Below are positions 8,257 to 18,405 of a DNA stretch of 37,943 nucleotides, in pieces (the first letter of the stretch is position 1; every line of letters begins with the position of its first letter). The position numbers were made by a program, and so were the translations under genes. Below the pieces are notes generated by a model that saw only the letters and a program-made list of their open reading frames with translations, was not told the origin of the DNA and ran no database searches. The stretch comes from Sediminibacterium ginsengisoli (GTDB lineage Bacteria > Bacteroidota > Bacteroidia > Chitinophagales > Chitinophagaceae): NCBI GenBank assembly GCA_945860335.1, contig CAMAQW010000002.1:1-37943 (forward strand), written 5' to 3'.

Positions 8257-8877
8257 GTGGATTTTTACCTTTCAAATGAAAATATTATTTGGGACAAAAT
8301 GCTTATGGGCGACCGTGATGCATTGGGAAAGCTTATGCATTCTTACTTCAGGCCATTAGCTAATTATGGTCTTCGGTTCACTACAGATAAGGAAGTAATA
8401 AAAGATTCAATTCAAGAGCTGTTTATCGTTGTCTGGGAGAGGAGGTCGCATTTAGCAGTAGCTGTTAATGTCAAGTCTTACCTTTTTTCTTCATTTAGGA
8501 GGTTATTACTCAGGACTCTCAAGAAAATGCATAAAACGGCTACACTGACACTCGATTCAAGTTATTTAGAAAATTTTGCTCTTATTCTAGGTGTTGATGA
8601 TAAAATCATCCAAACAGAACATGCTATAAAATTATCTAAACACTTTAATATTCTGATATCAAGCTTGCCGGAAAGGCAAAAAGAGGTGGTTTATTTAAAA
8701 TTTTTCGAATCATTGAGTCGGGAAGAAATATCTCATATTCTTGAGATTGCTCCTCAAACCGTTTCTAATATTCTTCAAATCGCGCTAGGTAAGTTACGAC
8801 AAGGAACGCCAGTTTCACTTTGGAAAGCATTATTGATTCCACTTTTTGTTTCATTTATTGAAATATTCATTAAATGA
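8257..8877 (+). CDS. ECF-type RNA polymerase sigma-70 factor
   Basis: This 206-residue protein has sigma region 2 at about 25-95 (ALGKLMHSYFRPLANYGLRF ... SIQELFIVVWERR ... YLFSSFRRLLLR) and region 4 at about 132-182 (LPERQKEVVYLKFFESLSREEISHILEIAPQTVSNIL). It is typical of Bacteroidota ECF sigma factors that work with FecR anti-sigma proteins. The GTG at 8257 gives an N-terminus of normal length; the next in-frame ATG would remove 14 residues. A hydrophobic C-terminal tail (LWKALLIPLFVSFIEIFI) is common in this subfamily. It is the first gene of the PUL, 55 bp ahead of the anti-sigma gene, and should drive the SusC-led operon when released. Confidence 0.9.
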   Translation: MDFYLSNENIIWDKMLMGDRDALGKLMHSYFRPLANYGLRFTTDKEVIKDSIQELFIVVWERRSHLAVAVNVKSYLFSSFRRLLLRTLKKMHKTATLTLDSSYLENFALILGVDDKIIQTEHAIKLSKHFNILISSLPERQKEVVYLKFFESLSREEISHILEIAPQTVSNILQIALGKLRQGTPVSLWKALLIPLFVSFIEIFIK

Positions 8878-8932
8878 TATGGTATGTTATTTATTTTTTT
8901 GTCTCTAGAACTTTAATAAGCTTTTATATTAT

Positions 8933-10072
8933 ATGCAAATCAATGATCCATACACTCAATACAGTCTTGAAGAGTTCATTTGGGATGAACGATTCAGAAA
9001 TGATGTATTGAAAGGCGAAGAGCGATTTGCGTATTGGGATAATTGGATGAAATTACATCCATCTAAACAACCTATAGTGGAGAAGGCAAGGTTGATTGTA
9101 CTATCTATTTATGTTAAAAACGTATATTTTCATGAAGATGAAATTCAGCGAATTGTCAAAGATGTACATATGATGCTGGATTCGGATCATGTTGAAGAAA
9201 CTACTTTTAGTACAACTTCGACCAAAAGAAATTCCTATAAATACCTATTTATTGCTGCTTCAGTTGTGGTATTATCTTTAATTGGCTGGATCTGGATTGG
9301 AAAGGATAAGGCAGTTGATTTTTCTTATAAGCCATCCTACGAAAATTTAATTAGGCAAGTCAATAAAAAATTGATAGAAAGAGAAAATCAAACCAACGCT
9401 CCTTTAATTATTACATTCCCAGACGGCTCTAAAGCAATGTTAAGTAAGAACTCAAAAATCAGCTATACTGAAAATTTTACAAGTTCAGAAAAGAGGGAAG
9501 TATTTTTAGTTGGAGAGGCTTATTTTGAAGTTACTAAAAATACGCAAAAACCTTTTTTTGTTTATGCAGATGGACTTGTGACAAGAGTGTTGGGTACAAA
9601 GTTTAGAGTAAGGTCCTACTCTGTAGACAAAGAAGTAGTTGTTGAGGTAACGTCTGGAAAGGTATCTGTTTTTGCTAACCCTGATTATTTGTCAGGGGAT
9701 AAAAAGGAGTCAAATCAGCTATCGAGTATTGTTTTAGTTCCCAATCAAAAAATAAGTTATTTAAAATCTGATGCATCCATTATTAAAACATTGGTTAATA
9801 ATCCAATTGTTTTACTGCCTCTCTCTGAAGGAAAAATGTCATTCGATTTCGATAATACTCCAATTTTCACGGTATTTAAAGTTTTAAAGGAAAATTATGG
9901 TATAGATATTGTTTTTGATGAAGAATTACTAAGTCAATGTTCACTAAACGCAAACCTAGAAGGGTATAGTTTGTATGAACAATTAAATGTAGTCTGTAAG
10001 GCATTAAATGGCAATTATGAGGTACTGGATGGCAGGGTTATCATTGTTGCAAAAGGTTGTATAAATAAATAA
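8933..10072 (+). CDS. FecR-family anti-sigma factor
   Basis: This 379-residue protein has a cytoplasmic N-terminal part (1-100) that should bind the sigma factor, one membrane segment (YLFIAASVVVLSLIGWIWIG, about 104-123), a periplasmic FecR domain (about 150-255; FPDGSKAMLSKNS ... GEAYFEVTKN ... VLGTKFRVRSY) and a C-terminal DUF4974 domain (about 300-375; MSFDFDNTPIFTVFKVLKE). It should receive the signal from the STN domain of the SusC encoded 14 bp downstream and pass it to the sigma factor encoded just upstream. Domain order and length are normal for the family. Confidence 0.93.
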   Translation: MQINDPYTQYSLEEFIWDERFRNDVLKGEERFAYWDNWMKLHPSKQPIVEKARLIVLSIYVKNVYFHEDEIQRIVKDVHMMLDSDHVEETTFSTTSTKRNSYKYLFIAASVVVLSLIGWIWIGKDKAVDFSYKPSYENLIRQVNKKLIERENQTNAPLIITFPDGSKAMLSKNSKISYTENFTSSEKREVFLVGEAYFEVTKNTQKPFFVYADGLVTRVLGTKFRVRSYSVDKEVVVEVTSGKVSVFANPDYLSGDKKESNQLSSIVLVPNQKISYLKSDASIIKTLVNNPIVLLPLSEGKMSFDFDNTPIFTVFKVLKENYGIDIVFDEELLSQCSLNANLEGYSLYEQLNVVCKALNGNYEVLDGRVIIVAKGCINK

Positions 10073-10086
10073 TTAAAAGGCTTTTT

Positions 10087-13000
10087 ATGAGAAAATCAAT
10101 GTTTCCTCTTATATTTTTGTTTTTTGTGCATATATATAGCTTTGCGAATTCGCAAAATGTAGCTGACAAAAAAATAACGATTCAGGTTAGCAATCTTGAA
10201 TTAAAAAAAGTATTTAGTTTAGTAGAAAAGCAAATTTCGGTTCGATTTGCATACAGTGCTGAAAAGATTCAGTCATCACGAAAAATCACATTAAGTATAG
10301 TCGAAAAACCACTTTCAGATTTCTTAGAAAAAGTTTCAAAAGAAATGGGATTTATTTATGAAGTAAGTGGAGGGATAATTATTTTAAAGCAAAATGATAA
10401 TGTATCATCTTCTGGCATTCTATCCGAAACTAATTTAGTAGTAGCAGGGGCAAAGGATGTTCGGATAATTTACGGTACAATTACTGATGAAAAAGGAGTA
10501 GCGCTATCAGGTGTTTCTGTACAAGTAAAGGGTGCCAATATTGGTACAACTTCTGATGTTAATGGAAAATTCTCAATAAAGGTATCTGATAATAATTCGG
10601 TCTTGGTTTTTAACTACACTGGATTTGCCGTTCAAGAAATCTTAGTTGGTGTTCAATCTGCAATTGGAATCAAGCTTCTTCCAAGCCTTGATAAGTTAGA
10701 TGAAGTAGTTGTTGTAGGTTATGGCACACAAAAAAAGGTTACCGTAACAGGGTCAATTGGAACAATTTCAAGTACTGATATATTGCGAGCTCCTGTTTCA
10801 AGTGTAGCTAATGCTTTGGCAGGAAGGGCGCCTGGAATTATTACCGTTCAACGCGGTGGAGAGCCTGGAAGAGATATTGCTGATATATTTATTAGAGGTG
10901 TTGCTACTTTTGCAGGTGGATCAAGTGCTAGTCCTCTTGTTTTGGTGGATGGTGTTCAAAGGAGCTTGAATGGTATTGATCCTTACACGATAGAATCATT
11001 TAATATTTTAAAAGACGCATCTGCTACTGCAGTTTTTGGAGTTAGAGGTGCAAATGGAGTAATTATCATCACAACAAAAACTGGTCAAGTAGGAAAACCA
11101 CAATTTACTTTTTCTAGTAACATTGCGATGCAAAATCCTATTCGACTTCCCAATGAATTAGATGCAGTTGATTATGCTATTTTGAGAAACGTAGCGGAGG
11201 CCAATGATCAAAACAATCCAAATGCAAGACGATTTAGTGATTATGATATTGAAAGATTTAGAAAAGGGGATGATCCAATTTTTCATCCTAACATTCGGTG
11301 GATGGATTATATGTTAAAAGATTTAGCTCCTCAGAAACAATATAATTTAAATATAAGTGGGGGTACCCAAGATGCGAAATACTTTGTATCACTTGGTCAT
11401 TTGAATCAAGATGGCATCTATACAACCGGTGGGCTTTTTCCTGAATTTAGTGCCAATCCAAATTTTAAAAGGTACAATATCAGAAGTAATTTTGATTTTA
11501 ATATTTCAAAAAATTTCACTTTATTCATTAAGTCTTCAGCGGAAATCCAAAATTCTAATTATTCGAATAGTGCAACGAGTGATATTTTTGGAACTATTTT
11601 ATCTGCGAATCCTATCATGACACCCGTTTTATATGATGGGAAATTAATCAGAAACATTGACGGTTTAGCTGCCTGGAATATTTCTAATACACCATTATAC
11701 CAAATGTTATTTAATGGATTTAATGCAAACTATAGTAGCCGCTTAAATATGAATATTGGCGGCAAATATAAATTAGATGCTATAACCAAAGGCTTATCAG
11801 TTAGAGCTATGGGGGCTTATGATAGTTATTATTTGCAAGCCGTATCTAGACGAAAGCAAATCCCAATGTGGGATCTAAGGAGAAATCCAAATGCTTTAAC
11901 TTTTCAGGATTCCATTGTCCCAATACCCGTAGTTAATCAGTTTGAGGGTCCTGTAAGTTTTGTTGGTGAAGGTTTTAGTAAGAATAGAAGGATTTATGGT
12001 GAAGGTGCCATTGAGTACAATCGAACTTTTGGTAGCCATACTTTTTCTGGATTATTTTTAGGAACTGCGGAGCGATTATATGATGGCGGCAATCAATTAC
12101 CATTCAATTATCTAGGACTAGTAGGTAGGCTTACATACAATTTTCAGAATAAATATTTTGCTGATGTAAATATTGGCTACAATGGATCGGAAAACTTTGC
12201 AGTAGGCAAACAGTTTGGTTTTTTCCCTTCATTTAGTGCGGCATATGTAATATCGCAAGAAAATTTTTTCCCGAAAACTGAAGGTTTTAGCTATTTAAAA
12301 TTTCGTGGTTCCATTGGAACCGTAGGTAATGATAAAATAGGAGGAAATCGTTTCTTATTCTTGCCATCTTCATTTGCATCTGGAGGCGCTTATTTTTTAG
12401 GGTTAGCTAATACTCCAGTTACTGGTTATCGTGAGGCTAGTATAGGAAATCCCGGAGTTACTTGGGAAGTTGCTAGAAAAGTCAATATTGGTGCAGATTT
12501 TAGATTCTTGAATGATAAATTAACATTTACTGCAGATTTATTTTCAGAGCGTAGAGAAAAGATTCTTTGGAATTTAAATGTGCCTGTCACTTTTGGCCCC
12601 ACTAATTTAATATCACCATATAATATCGGAATAGCTGAGAATAAAGGGTTTGAATTAGAATTAGGATATAGGAATACTATTAAGAGCGCAGGTCTAACAT
12701 ATTACGCCAATGGGAATTTCACGTATACTCAAAACAAGATTGTATACATGGATGAAGCCCCTCAACCCTTTTCTGGGTTAGCAATGACCGGAAATAGAAT
12801 TGGTCAACCAAAAGGTTTGATAGCCGAGGGTATCTACAATACGTTAGATGAAATCAATGATCCCAAAAGACCAAAGTCTACTTGGGAAGGAGCTGGATTA
12901 AAGCCAGGTGATATAAAGTATAAAGACGTAAATGGGGATGGTATAATCAATGATAATGATAGGGTAAATATAGGCAACCCTAATATACCTGGAATCATAT

Positions 13001-13479
13001 ATGGAGCAACTCTTGGGGCGCAATATAAAGGGTTTGAGCTCTCTGTATTTTTTCAGGGCGCGGGCAATGTTTCAACTTATTTAACAGGGGAGTCTGCATG
13101 GCCATTTATAGCAGGTACGAAAACAGCTTTCGAAAACGCAAAAGAAAGTTGGACAGAAGAGCGTTTCACGAACGGTAGTCCAATTTCTTTACCGCGATTA
13201 ACCGCTGCACCTGATGCAAATAGGCACAATTACCGTGTATCCTCTTTTTGGATGCGTGATGCTTCCTATTTACGATTAAAAAATATCGAATTTTCTTATA
13301 CATTCTCCAATAAGCTATTAGATAAATTATCAATGAAGTCTTTGAGAGTATATGTAAATGGTCAAAATTTAGCAACATGGACTAGTATGCCTTATTTTGA
13401 TCCAGAAATCCCTAGTTCAAACGGATCAGTTTATCCAATGATGCGCGTTTTTAATTTCGGATTTAATGTTCAGTTTTAA
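10087..13479 (+). CDS. SusC/RagA TonB-linked outer-membrane transporter with STN domain
   Basis: This 1130-residue protein contains a signal peptide, an STN (secretin/TonB short N-terminal) domain at about 29-101 (ITIQVSNLELKKVFSLVEKQ), a carboxypeptidase-regulatory-like domain at about 126-200 (IIYGTITDEKGVALSGVSVQ), the TonB box LDEVVVVGYGTQKK near 204-217, a plug (GVRGANGVIIITTK) and a large barrel. It imports oligosaccharides through the outer membrane together with the SusD-like lipoprotein encoded next. The STN domain marks it as a transducer: ligand uptake is signalled to the FecR protein, so the sigma/anti-sigma/SusC trio forms a complete surface-signalling switch. Confidence 0.95.
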   Translation: MRKSMFPLIFLFFVHIYSFANSQNVADKKITIQVSNLELKKVFSLVEKQISVRFAYSAEKIQSSRKITLSIVEKPLSDFLEKVSKEMGFIYEVSGGIIILKQNDNVSSSGILSETNLVVAGAKDVRIIYGTITDEKGVALSGVSVQVKGANIGTTSDVNGKFSIKVSDNNSVLVFNYTGFAVQEILVGVQSAIGIKLLPSLDKLDEVVVVGYGTQKKVTVTGSIGTISSTDILRAPVSSVANALAGRAPGIITVQRGGEPGRDIADIFIRGVATFAGGSSASPLVLVDGVQRSLNGIDPYTIESFNILKDASATAVFGVRGANGVIIITTKTGQVGKPQFTFSSNIAMQNPIRLPNELDAVDYAILRNVAEANDQNNPNARRFSDYDIERFRKGDDPIFHPNIRWMDYMLKDLAPQKQYNLNISGGTQDAKYFVSLGHLNQDGIYTTGGLFPEFSANPNFKRYNIRSNFDFNISKNFTLFIKSSAEIQNSNYSNSATSDIFGTILSANPIMTPVLYDGKLIRNIDGLAAWNISNTPLYQMLFNGFNANYSSRLNMNIGGKYKLDAITKGLSVRAMGAYDSYYLQAVSRRKQIPMWDLRRNPNALTFQDSIVPIPVVNQFEGPVSFVGEGFSKNRRIYGEGAIEYNRTFGSHTFSGLFLGTAERLYDGGNQLPFNYLGLVGRLTYNFQNKYFADVNIGYNGSENFAVGKQFGFFPSFSAAYVISQENFFPKTEGFSYLKFRGSIGTVGNDKIGGNRFLFLPSSFASGGAYFLGLANTPVTGYREASIGNPGVTWEVARKVNIGADFRFLNDKLTFTADLFSERREKILWNLNVPVTFGPTNLISPYNIGIAENKGFELELGYRNTIKSAGLTYYANGNFTYTQNKIVYMDEAPQPFSGLAMTGNRIGQPKGLIAEGIYNTLDEINDPKRPKSTWEGAGLKPGDIKYKDVNGDGIINDNDRVNIGNPNIPGIIYGATLGAQYKGFELSVFFQGAGNVSTYLTGESAWPFIAGTKTAFENAKESWTEERFTNGSPISLPRLTAAPDANRHNYRVSSFWMRDASYLRLKNIEFSYTFSNKLLDKLSMKSLRVYVNGQNLATWTSMPYFDPEIPSSNGSVYPMMRVFNFGFNVQF

Positions 13480-13516
13480 ATTATTGAAATATTTCTCCAT
13501 TACAAAATGTATTATA

Positions 13517-15457
13517 ATGAAATATCTTAGAAAATCAGTTCCTATTTTTACAGTATTTATTTTCTTAATAACCGTATCGTGCAATAAATTTTTAGAGCAG
13601 CCAAGCGGAAGTATCATTACTGTAGATTCTGTTTTTACTACTCCTGATGCTGCTCAAAGAGCACTTTGGAATGTATATGCTACTTGTGTTATCAATGGGT
13701 TTCCTACTGGAGATGGGGGTTCTGGGTTGAGCGATGCAGGTACTTTTGATGGTATGTTATTAGCAGCTAGTGATGAAGGCGATCAGTTTGGAGCTGGCGG
13801 TAGAGCTAATGCATTTAACGCAGGAACATGGGGACCTTCTTTTCAAGATGAATTTTCTTACAATCGAGTAACTATAGGCATGCGTAATGCGTGCATTTAC
13901 ATTGATAATGCAAATAAAGTTCCTTTGAGTAATACAGGATCGATTAATTGGACGGCTCAACTTAGAGATCAAACTATTGCTGAGGCTAAAATATTAAGGG
14001 CTTTGATGCATTATGAGGCTATGATTCGTTATGGTGGTATACCAATAATCGACCAAACTCCTGTTGTAAAAATCAACAATGTAAATGGAGTAAATCAAGC
14101 TCAAGTAATTCCTTCTGGAGCTAGAAGTAGTTTAAAGGCAACCATAGATTTTATTGTTAAAAGTTGTGATGAAGCAATACCTAGTTTGCCAGATAATTTT
14201 CCTGCTACAGATATCGGCAGAATAAATAAAGGTGTAGCACTTTCTTTAAAGGCTGTTACCCTATTATGGGCGGCAAGTCCTCTAGTAAACACAGCCACTC
14301 CTCCAGTTACAAGTGCAAATGATAGTCTTATTTGTATGGGTTCAAATGACCCTAATAGATGGACACTTGCAGCAAATGCACATAAAGTTGTTTTGGAATG
14401 GGCAATTAGTAATGGATATGCTTTACTTGATGATGGTGCACTTGGTAAAAGTGAAAGTTATAATTATGCTACTGGTGCTGCATTAGATCCAAGAAATAAA
14501 GAACTGATTTTTTATGATAAGTCACATGGACAACAAGCAGGAGGTGCAAATGTTGTAAGGTGGGGCTGTCCTATTTATTTTTCTTGGGGGAATACTGTAA
14601 TGGCTCTTCCTATGAATTTTATTATCAAAACATTTAGAGATATTGATGGTAATGACATTACAATTCCCATCAATGGAACATTTACACAGTTTAAATCAAT
14701 CATGAAAAAAATGGAACCACGCTTCAATGCAATAGCATGGTGGCCAGGTTCGGCATATACCAATACTGGATTAATGCCTGCTCAAGGTGGTAGCGACACT
14801 GCAAAATTTTTGTATAAACAAAAAGGGTTAACAGGAAATACAGTACAAATTGGAGCCGGTACTGCCTTAATTGGAAATGGAATCCCAAATGGCATTCACC
14901 AAAAGAAATTTATCAACTTAGTTAATCAGGTAAATGGTACCGCTAATTTTTATTGGCCAATATTTCGATTGGCAGAATTTTATTTGGGTTATGCTGAAGC
15001 ATTAAATGAAATAAACCCTACTAATCCTGAAATATTTACGGCCCTTAATGTTATTCGAAAAAGAGGCGGGTTGCCCAATTTAGCACCAGGCAATACAACT
15101 TATGCATCAATTTTTGGTGACAAAGTGAAAACTAGAGAATATATACAAAGAGAAAGGTCTGTTGAATTATATGGCGAAGAGCATAGATTTTTTGATGTTC
15201 GACGTTGGAAAATTGCAGGAAATGATGGGGTGATGAAAGGCACTTTTACACGAATATTTTTATACGAAAATAGCGCTGTATCTTATATAAATCCTACAGC
15301 CGCAATGACACCAGCTCAGCGTCTTGCAAATGACAATTCATTATCTTATCGGATTGAAACTTTTGAATCTCGTGTTTGGGAAGATAAAATGTATTTCTAT
15401 CCTTTTGCTCAAGGTGAGGTGAATAAAGGTTTTATTATACAAAACCCGGGCTGGTAA
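13517..15457 (+). CDS. SusD/RagB outer-membrane glycan-binding lipoprotein
   Basis: I place the start at ATG 13517 (MKYLRKSVPIFTVF), 17 codons inside the track ORF, because it gives a clean lipoprotein signal with lipobox TVSC just before NKFLEQP. The 646-residue protein has SusD hallmarks: NKFLEQPS, DAAQRALWNVYAT, the TPR-like LRALMHYEAMIRYGGIPII, the late RLAEFYLGYAEALNEI, ERSVELYGEEHRFFDVRRWK and a C-terminal QNPGW. It caps the SusC barrel and binds the glycan at the cell surface. The track start would place the first 14 nt inside the SusC gene. Confidence 0.93.
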   Translation: MKYLRKSVPIFTVFIFLITVSCNKFLEQPSGSIITVDSVFTTPDAAQRALWNVYATCVINGFPTGDGGSGLSDAGTFDGMLLAASDEGDQFGAGGRANAFNAGTWGPSFQDEFSYNRVTIGMRNACIYIDNANKVPLSNTGSINWTAQLRDQTIAEAKILRALMHYEAMIRYGGIPIIDQTPVVKINNVNGVNQAQVIPSGARSSLKATIDFIVKSCDEAIPSLPDNFPATDIGRINKGVALSLKAVTLLWAASPLVNTATPPVTSANDSLICMGSNDPNRWTLAANAHKVVLEWAISNGYALLDDGALGKSESYNYATGAALDPRNKELIFYDKSHGQQAGGANVVRWGCPIYFSWGNTVMALPMNFIIKTFRDIDGNDITIPINGTFTQFKSIMKKMEPRFNAIAWWPGSAYTNTGLMPAQGGSDTAKFLYKQKGLTGNTVQIGAGTALIGNGIPNGIHQKKFINLVNQVNGTANFYWPIFRLAEFYLGYAEALNEINPTNPEIFTALNVIRKRGGLPNLAPGNTTYASIFGDKVKTREYIQRERSVELYGEEHRFFDVRRWKIAGNDGVMKGTFTRIFLYENSAVSYINPTAAMTPAQRLANDNSLSYRIETFESRVWEDKMYFYPFAQGEVNKGFIIQNPGW

Positions 15458-15472
15458 ACATTAACTAATAAA

Positions 15473-18367
15473 ATGAATCTTATGGCTTTATATAATAATC
15501 TGCGTTGGTACTTATTGATTTCTTTTTTTGTAACGGCCTCCTTGAACTCGCTTAATGCGCAACGTTCGATTAATTTGGTAAATGATTCTGTTTTAATCAA
15601 AGACAATGATTTTAAAAACACTTTTATAGATCAAATTATTCAAGTTCCATTTGCTAACCGTGTTGAACGTAAATACATTACAAATTCGGTATCATCTGTG
15701 AGCGGCGAAAAATTAAAAAAAATCAATACACCGTTCCTTAGTAATACATTATTTGGCCAGTTAAGTGGTCTGCATGTACAACAAGGAGGTGGATCTCCTG
15801 GTAATACTGATTTTCCATCTTTATTTGTTAGAGGTAGGCAAACATTTCAAGATAACAGTGTATTGGTTTTAGTAGATGGTTTTGAATCTAATTGGTTCAC
15901 TTTACTTCCCGATGAAATTGAAAGCGTGACAGTACTTAAAGACGCGGCATCCCTGGCACAGTTTGGTATGGATGGCGCGAATGGCGTTGTAATGATTACA
16001 ACAAAACGGGGCGTTGAATCAAAAAAAACTAATATCAACTTCAGCTCTCGATTTGGCATTCATTCTGCTCGATATTTACCAAAATTAGTTAACAATGGAG
16101 ATTATGCTGAACTTTACAATGTAGGAATTGTCAATGACGGCCGATCAATTAGGGATGGTTATTTCAGAAACGATTCAATTGTTAATTTCTTCAAAAATCA
16201 ACAATATCCTTATTTGTATCCTGATGTTAACTGGTTTGATCAAGTTGTTCGTCCAAATGCATTAAGCCAAGATTATACTTTATCATTTACTGGAGGTAAA
16301 CAAGATGTAAAATATTTTCTTGCAATGGGGTATGCAGATTATAAAGGTTTATATGCCGGCACAGATAACGGCCGAACAACTAACACTAATTATAATCTTA
16401 AACGGTATAATCTAAGAGCCAACTTTGATGTTAATATTACTTCTTTCTTAAGTGCGCAAGCAAATCTTCGTGCCACTATGATGGATAAATATTTTCCTAA
16501 TACACCTGAAAATACTTTGTGGCGATCTATGTCATTGTTTACTCCTTATGCTGTAAAAACAGAACAAGGAAAATGGGGTGGCGCACAAGGATATGCCGAT
16601 AATCCTTCTGGTTCTATTTTACAACGTGGATTTCAGTCAATCAATGACCGTACAGTGGATGCAAATGTAAAGTTGATTGGTAATATGGATTTTATTACTA
16701 AAGGGCTTAAATTTTTCTGGCAATTAAACTTTAGCAATTTTTTCTTTGATACGTACAACAAAACAAGACCTTTGTACTTTGATGAAGTTACCCCTAGGCC
16801 AGATCTTGTTTCAACCCCTGGTGTTATTCCTTACGATATTTTCACAAGAGGAACAGTTGATAATAATTTTACAATTACTCAAGGGAACGGGAATCAGTTT
16901 AATAGAACCTCTTTATTAGGCGGAGCTGAATATGAAAATAAATGGAGTAAACATTCTTTATATTCATCTTTAATTTATTTCCAAGAAAAGTTTAATGGAG
17001 ATGGTTCTGATATGCCATTTGCCAAACAGCGCTTTATGGGAAGAGTAAGTTACAATTTTAATAAACGATATTTTGTCGATCTAAACGTTGCATATAGTGG
17101 ATCAGAAAATTTCCCTAAAGGTAACAGATTTGGCGTCTTTCCTGCGTTGTCTGCAGGTTGGGTAATGAGTAATGAAAAGTTTATGTCTAATCAGACATTC
17201 TTAAGTTTTCTAAAATTAAGAATGTCTGCAGGGTTACTGGGAAATGATAATACAGGTAATGCTGGTAGATTTATTTATAATCAGTATTATAATGGAACAG
17301 GTAACTATTTAATTGGTAATAATTTAGGTGTTAATGCTCCTATGTTTAACCAAAGTGCGCTTGCCAATCCAAATGTTACATGGGAAAAAGCTACAAGGTA
17401 TAATGTTGGGTTTGAATCAGTTATTTTGAAATCATTATCCTTATCAGCAGATTATTTTATTGAAAATCGCACCAATATATTTATTAACCCTAATAGTTAT
17501 GTTCCTTCTTTAATGGGTGCAACTTTTAGTAGTATCAATAGGGGAGAAACACGGACATCAGGCGCTGAGATTGAAATCATGTATAATCAAAAATTGGGTT
17601 CACTTAATTTTTATGCAGGTGGAAATGTATCATTCTCTCAAAATAAAATAATTGATATTGCAGAACCTGCCCCTTCAGACCCTTATTTAGCGGCAAAGGG
17701 CAATCCAATCAATCAGCCTTTTGTATTAGAGTTTTTAGGATTCTTTAAAGATCAAGCTGATATTGCTTCAAGCCCAACTCAATTATTTGGATCAGTTATG
17801 CCAGGAGATATTAAATACAAGGATCAAAATGGTGACGGTGTAATTGACAATAGAGACAGGAAAGCGTTTGGCTTAACTTCATTACCACAAATATTTTACG
17901 GTTTTAATGTAGGCGGTGATTATAAAGGACTTGACTTCAATATAAGTATTCAAGGAGCTGCAAAGAGAACAGTTTCTTTATTGGATAATAATATGATTAT
18001 TCCGTTCTTAAACGGTGGTGTAAAGCCTACACAATGGGTAAAAGACAATTATTGGACACCTACACGCGGTGATAATGCAAAATTCCCTCGTTTGACAACG
18101 ATACAAAATGATAATAACTATAGACAGTCAACATTATGGCAACGAAATGGTGCTTTTCTTAGAATCCAGAATATTGAAATCGGTTATACTATTTCTGAAA
18201 GAATTACAAAGAAAGCAGGGATGCATTCAATTCGTTTCTTTATTAGCGGTAACAATCTATTTACATTTGATAATATTCATGAAATCGATGTTGATCCTGA
18301 GGTTATGAATACTTTTGTTCATCCGCCAATGAAAAGTTTCAATTTTGGTTTTGCACTTAAATTATAA
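15473..18367 (+). CDS. Second SusC-like transporter, short N-terminus
   Basis: At 964 residues this is about 170 shorter than the first SusC. After the signal peptide (ending LNSLNAQ) it has only about 60 residues (SINLVNDSVLIKDNDF ... IIQVPFANRVERKYITNSV) before the plug (LSNTLFGQLSGLHVQQGGG, FVRGRQTF, DGANGVVMITTKRG). There is no STN domain, no carboxypeptidase-like domain and no canonical VVVVGYGT TonB box. The barrel looks complete, with the usual DGDGVIDNRDR-type loop near residue 780. Short SusC forms occur as second transporters in Bacteroidota PULs. It should form a transporter with the adjacent SusD (38 bp downstream), energised by TonB through an atypical box, but it is not expected to signal to FecR. 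Confidence 0.9.
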   Translation: MNLMALYNNLRWYLLISFFVTASLNSLNAQRSINLVNDSVLIKDNDFKNTFIDQIIQVPFANRVERKYITNSVSSVSGEKLKKINTPFLSNTLFGQLSGLHVQQGGGSPGNTDFPSLFVRGRQTFQDNSVLVLVDGFESNWFTLLPDEIESVTVLKDAASLAQFGMDGANGVVMITTKRGVESKKTNINFSSRFGIHSARYLPKLVNNGDYAELYNVGIVNDGRSIRDGYFRNDSIVNFFKNQQYPYLYPDVNWFDQVVRPNALSQDYTLSFTGGKQDVKYFLAMGYADYKGLYAGTDNGRTTNTNYNLKRYNLRANFDVNITSFLSAQANLRATMMDKYFPNTPENTLWRSMSLFTPYAVKTEQGKWGGAQGYADNPSGSILQRGFQSINDRTVDANVKLIGNMDFITKGLKFFWQLNFSNFFFDTYNKTRPLYFDEVTPRPDLVSTPGVIPYDIFTRGTVDNNFTITQGNGNQFNRTSLLGGAEYENKWSKHSLYSSLIYFQEKFNGDGSDMPFAKQRFMGRVSYNFNKRYFVDLNVAYSGSENFPKGNRFGVFPALSAGWVMSNEKFMSNQTFLSFLKLRMSAGLLGNDNTGNAGRFIYNQYYNGTGNYLIGNNLGVNAPMFNQSALANPNVTWEKATRYNVGFESVILKSLSLSADYFIENRTNIFINPNSYVPSLMGATFSSINRGETRTSGAEIEIMYNQKLGSLNFYAGGNVSFSQNKIIDIAEPAPSDPYLAAKGNPINQPFVLEFLGFFKDQADIASSPTQLFGSVMPGDIKYKDQNGDGVIDNRDRKAFGLTSLPQIFYGFNVGGDYKGLDFNISIQGAAKRTVSLLDNNMIIPFLNGGVKPTQWVKDNYWTPTRGDNAKFPRLTTIQNDNNYRQSTLWQRNGAFLRIQNIEIGYTISERITKKAGMHSIRFFISGNNLFTFDNIHEIDVDPEVMNTFVHPPMKSFNFGFALKL

Positions 18368-18405
18368 TCCCGCTATTTAAAATCGTCATTACTACAATTG
18401 ATGTT

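Noticed and set aside
13166-13617. Minus-strand ORFs opposite SusC/SusD
   Set aside because: They lie within confidently coding plus-strand sequence and show no recognisable features.
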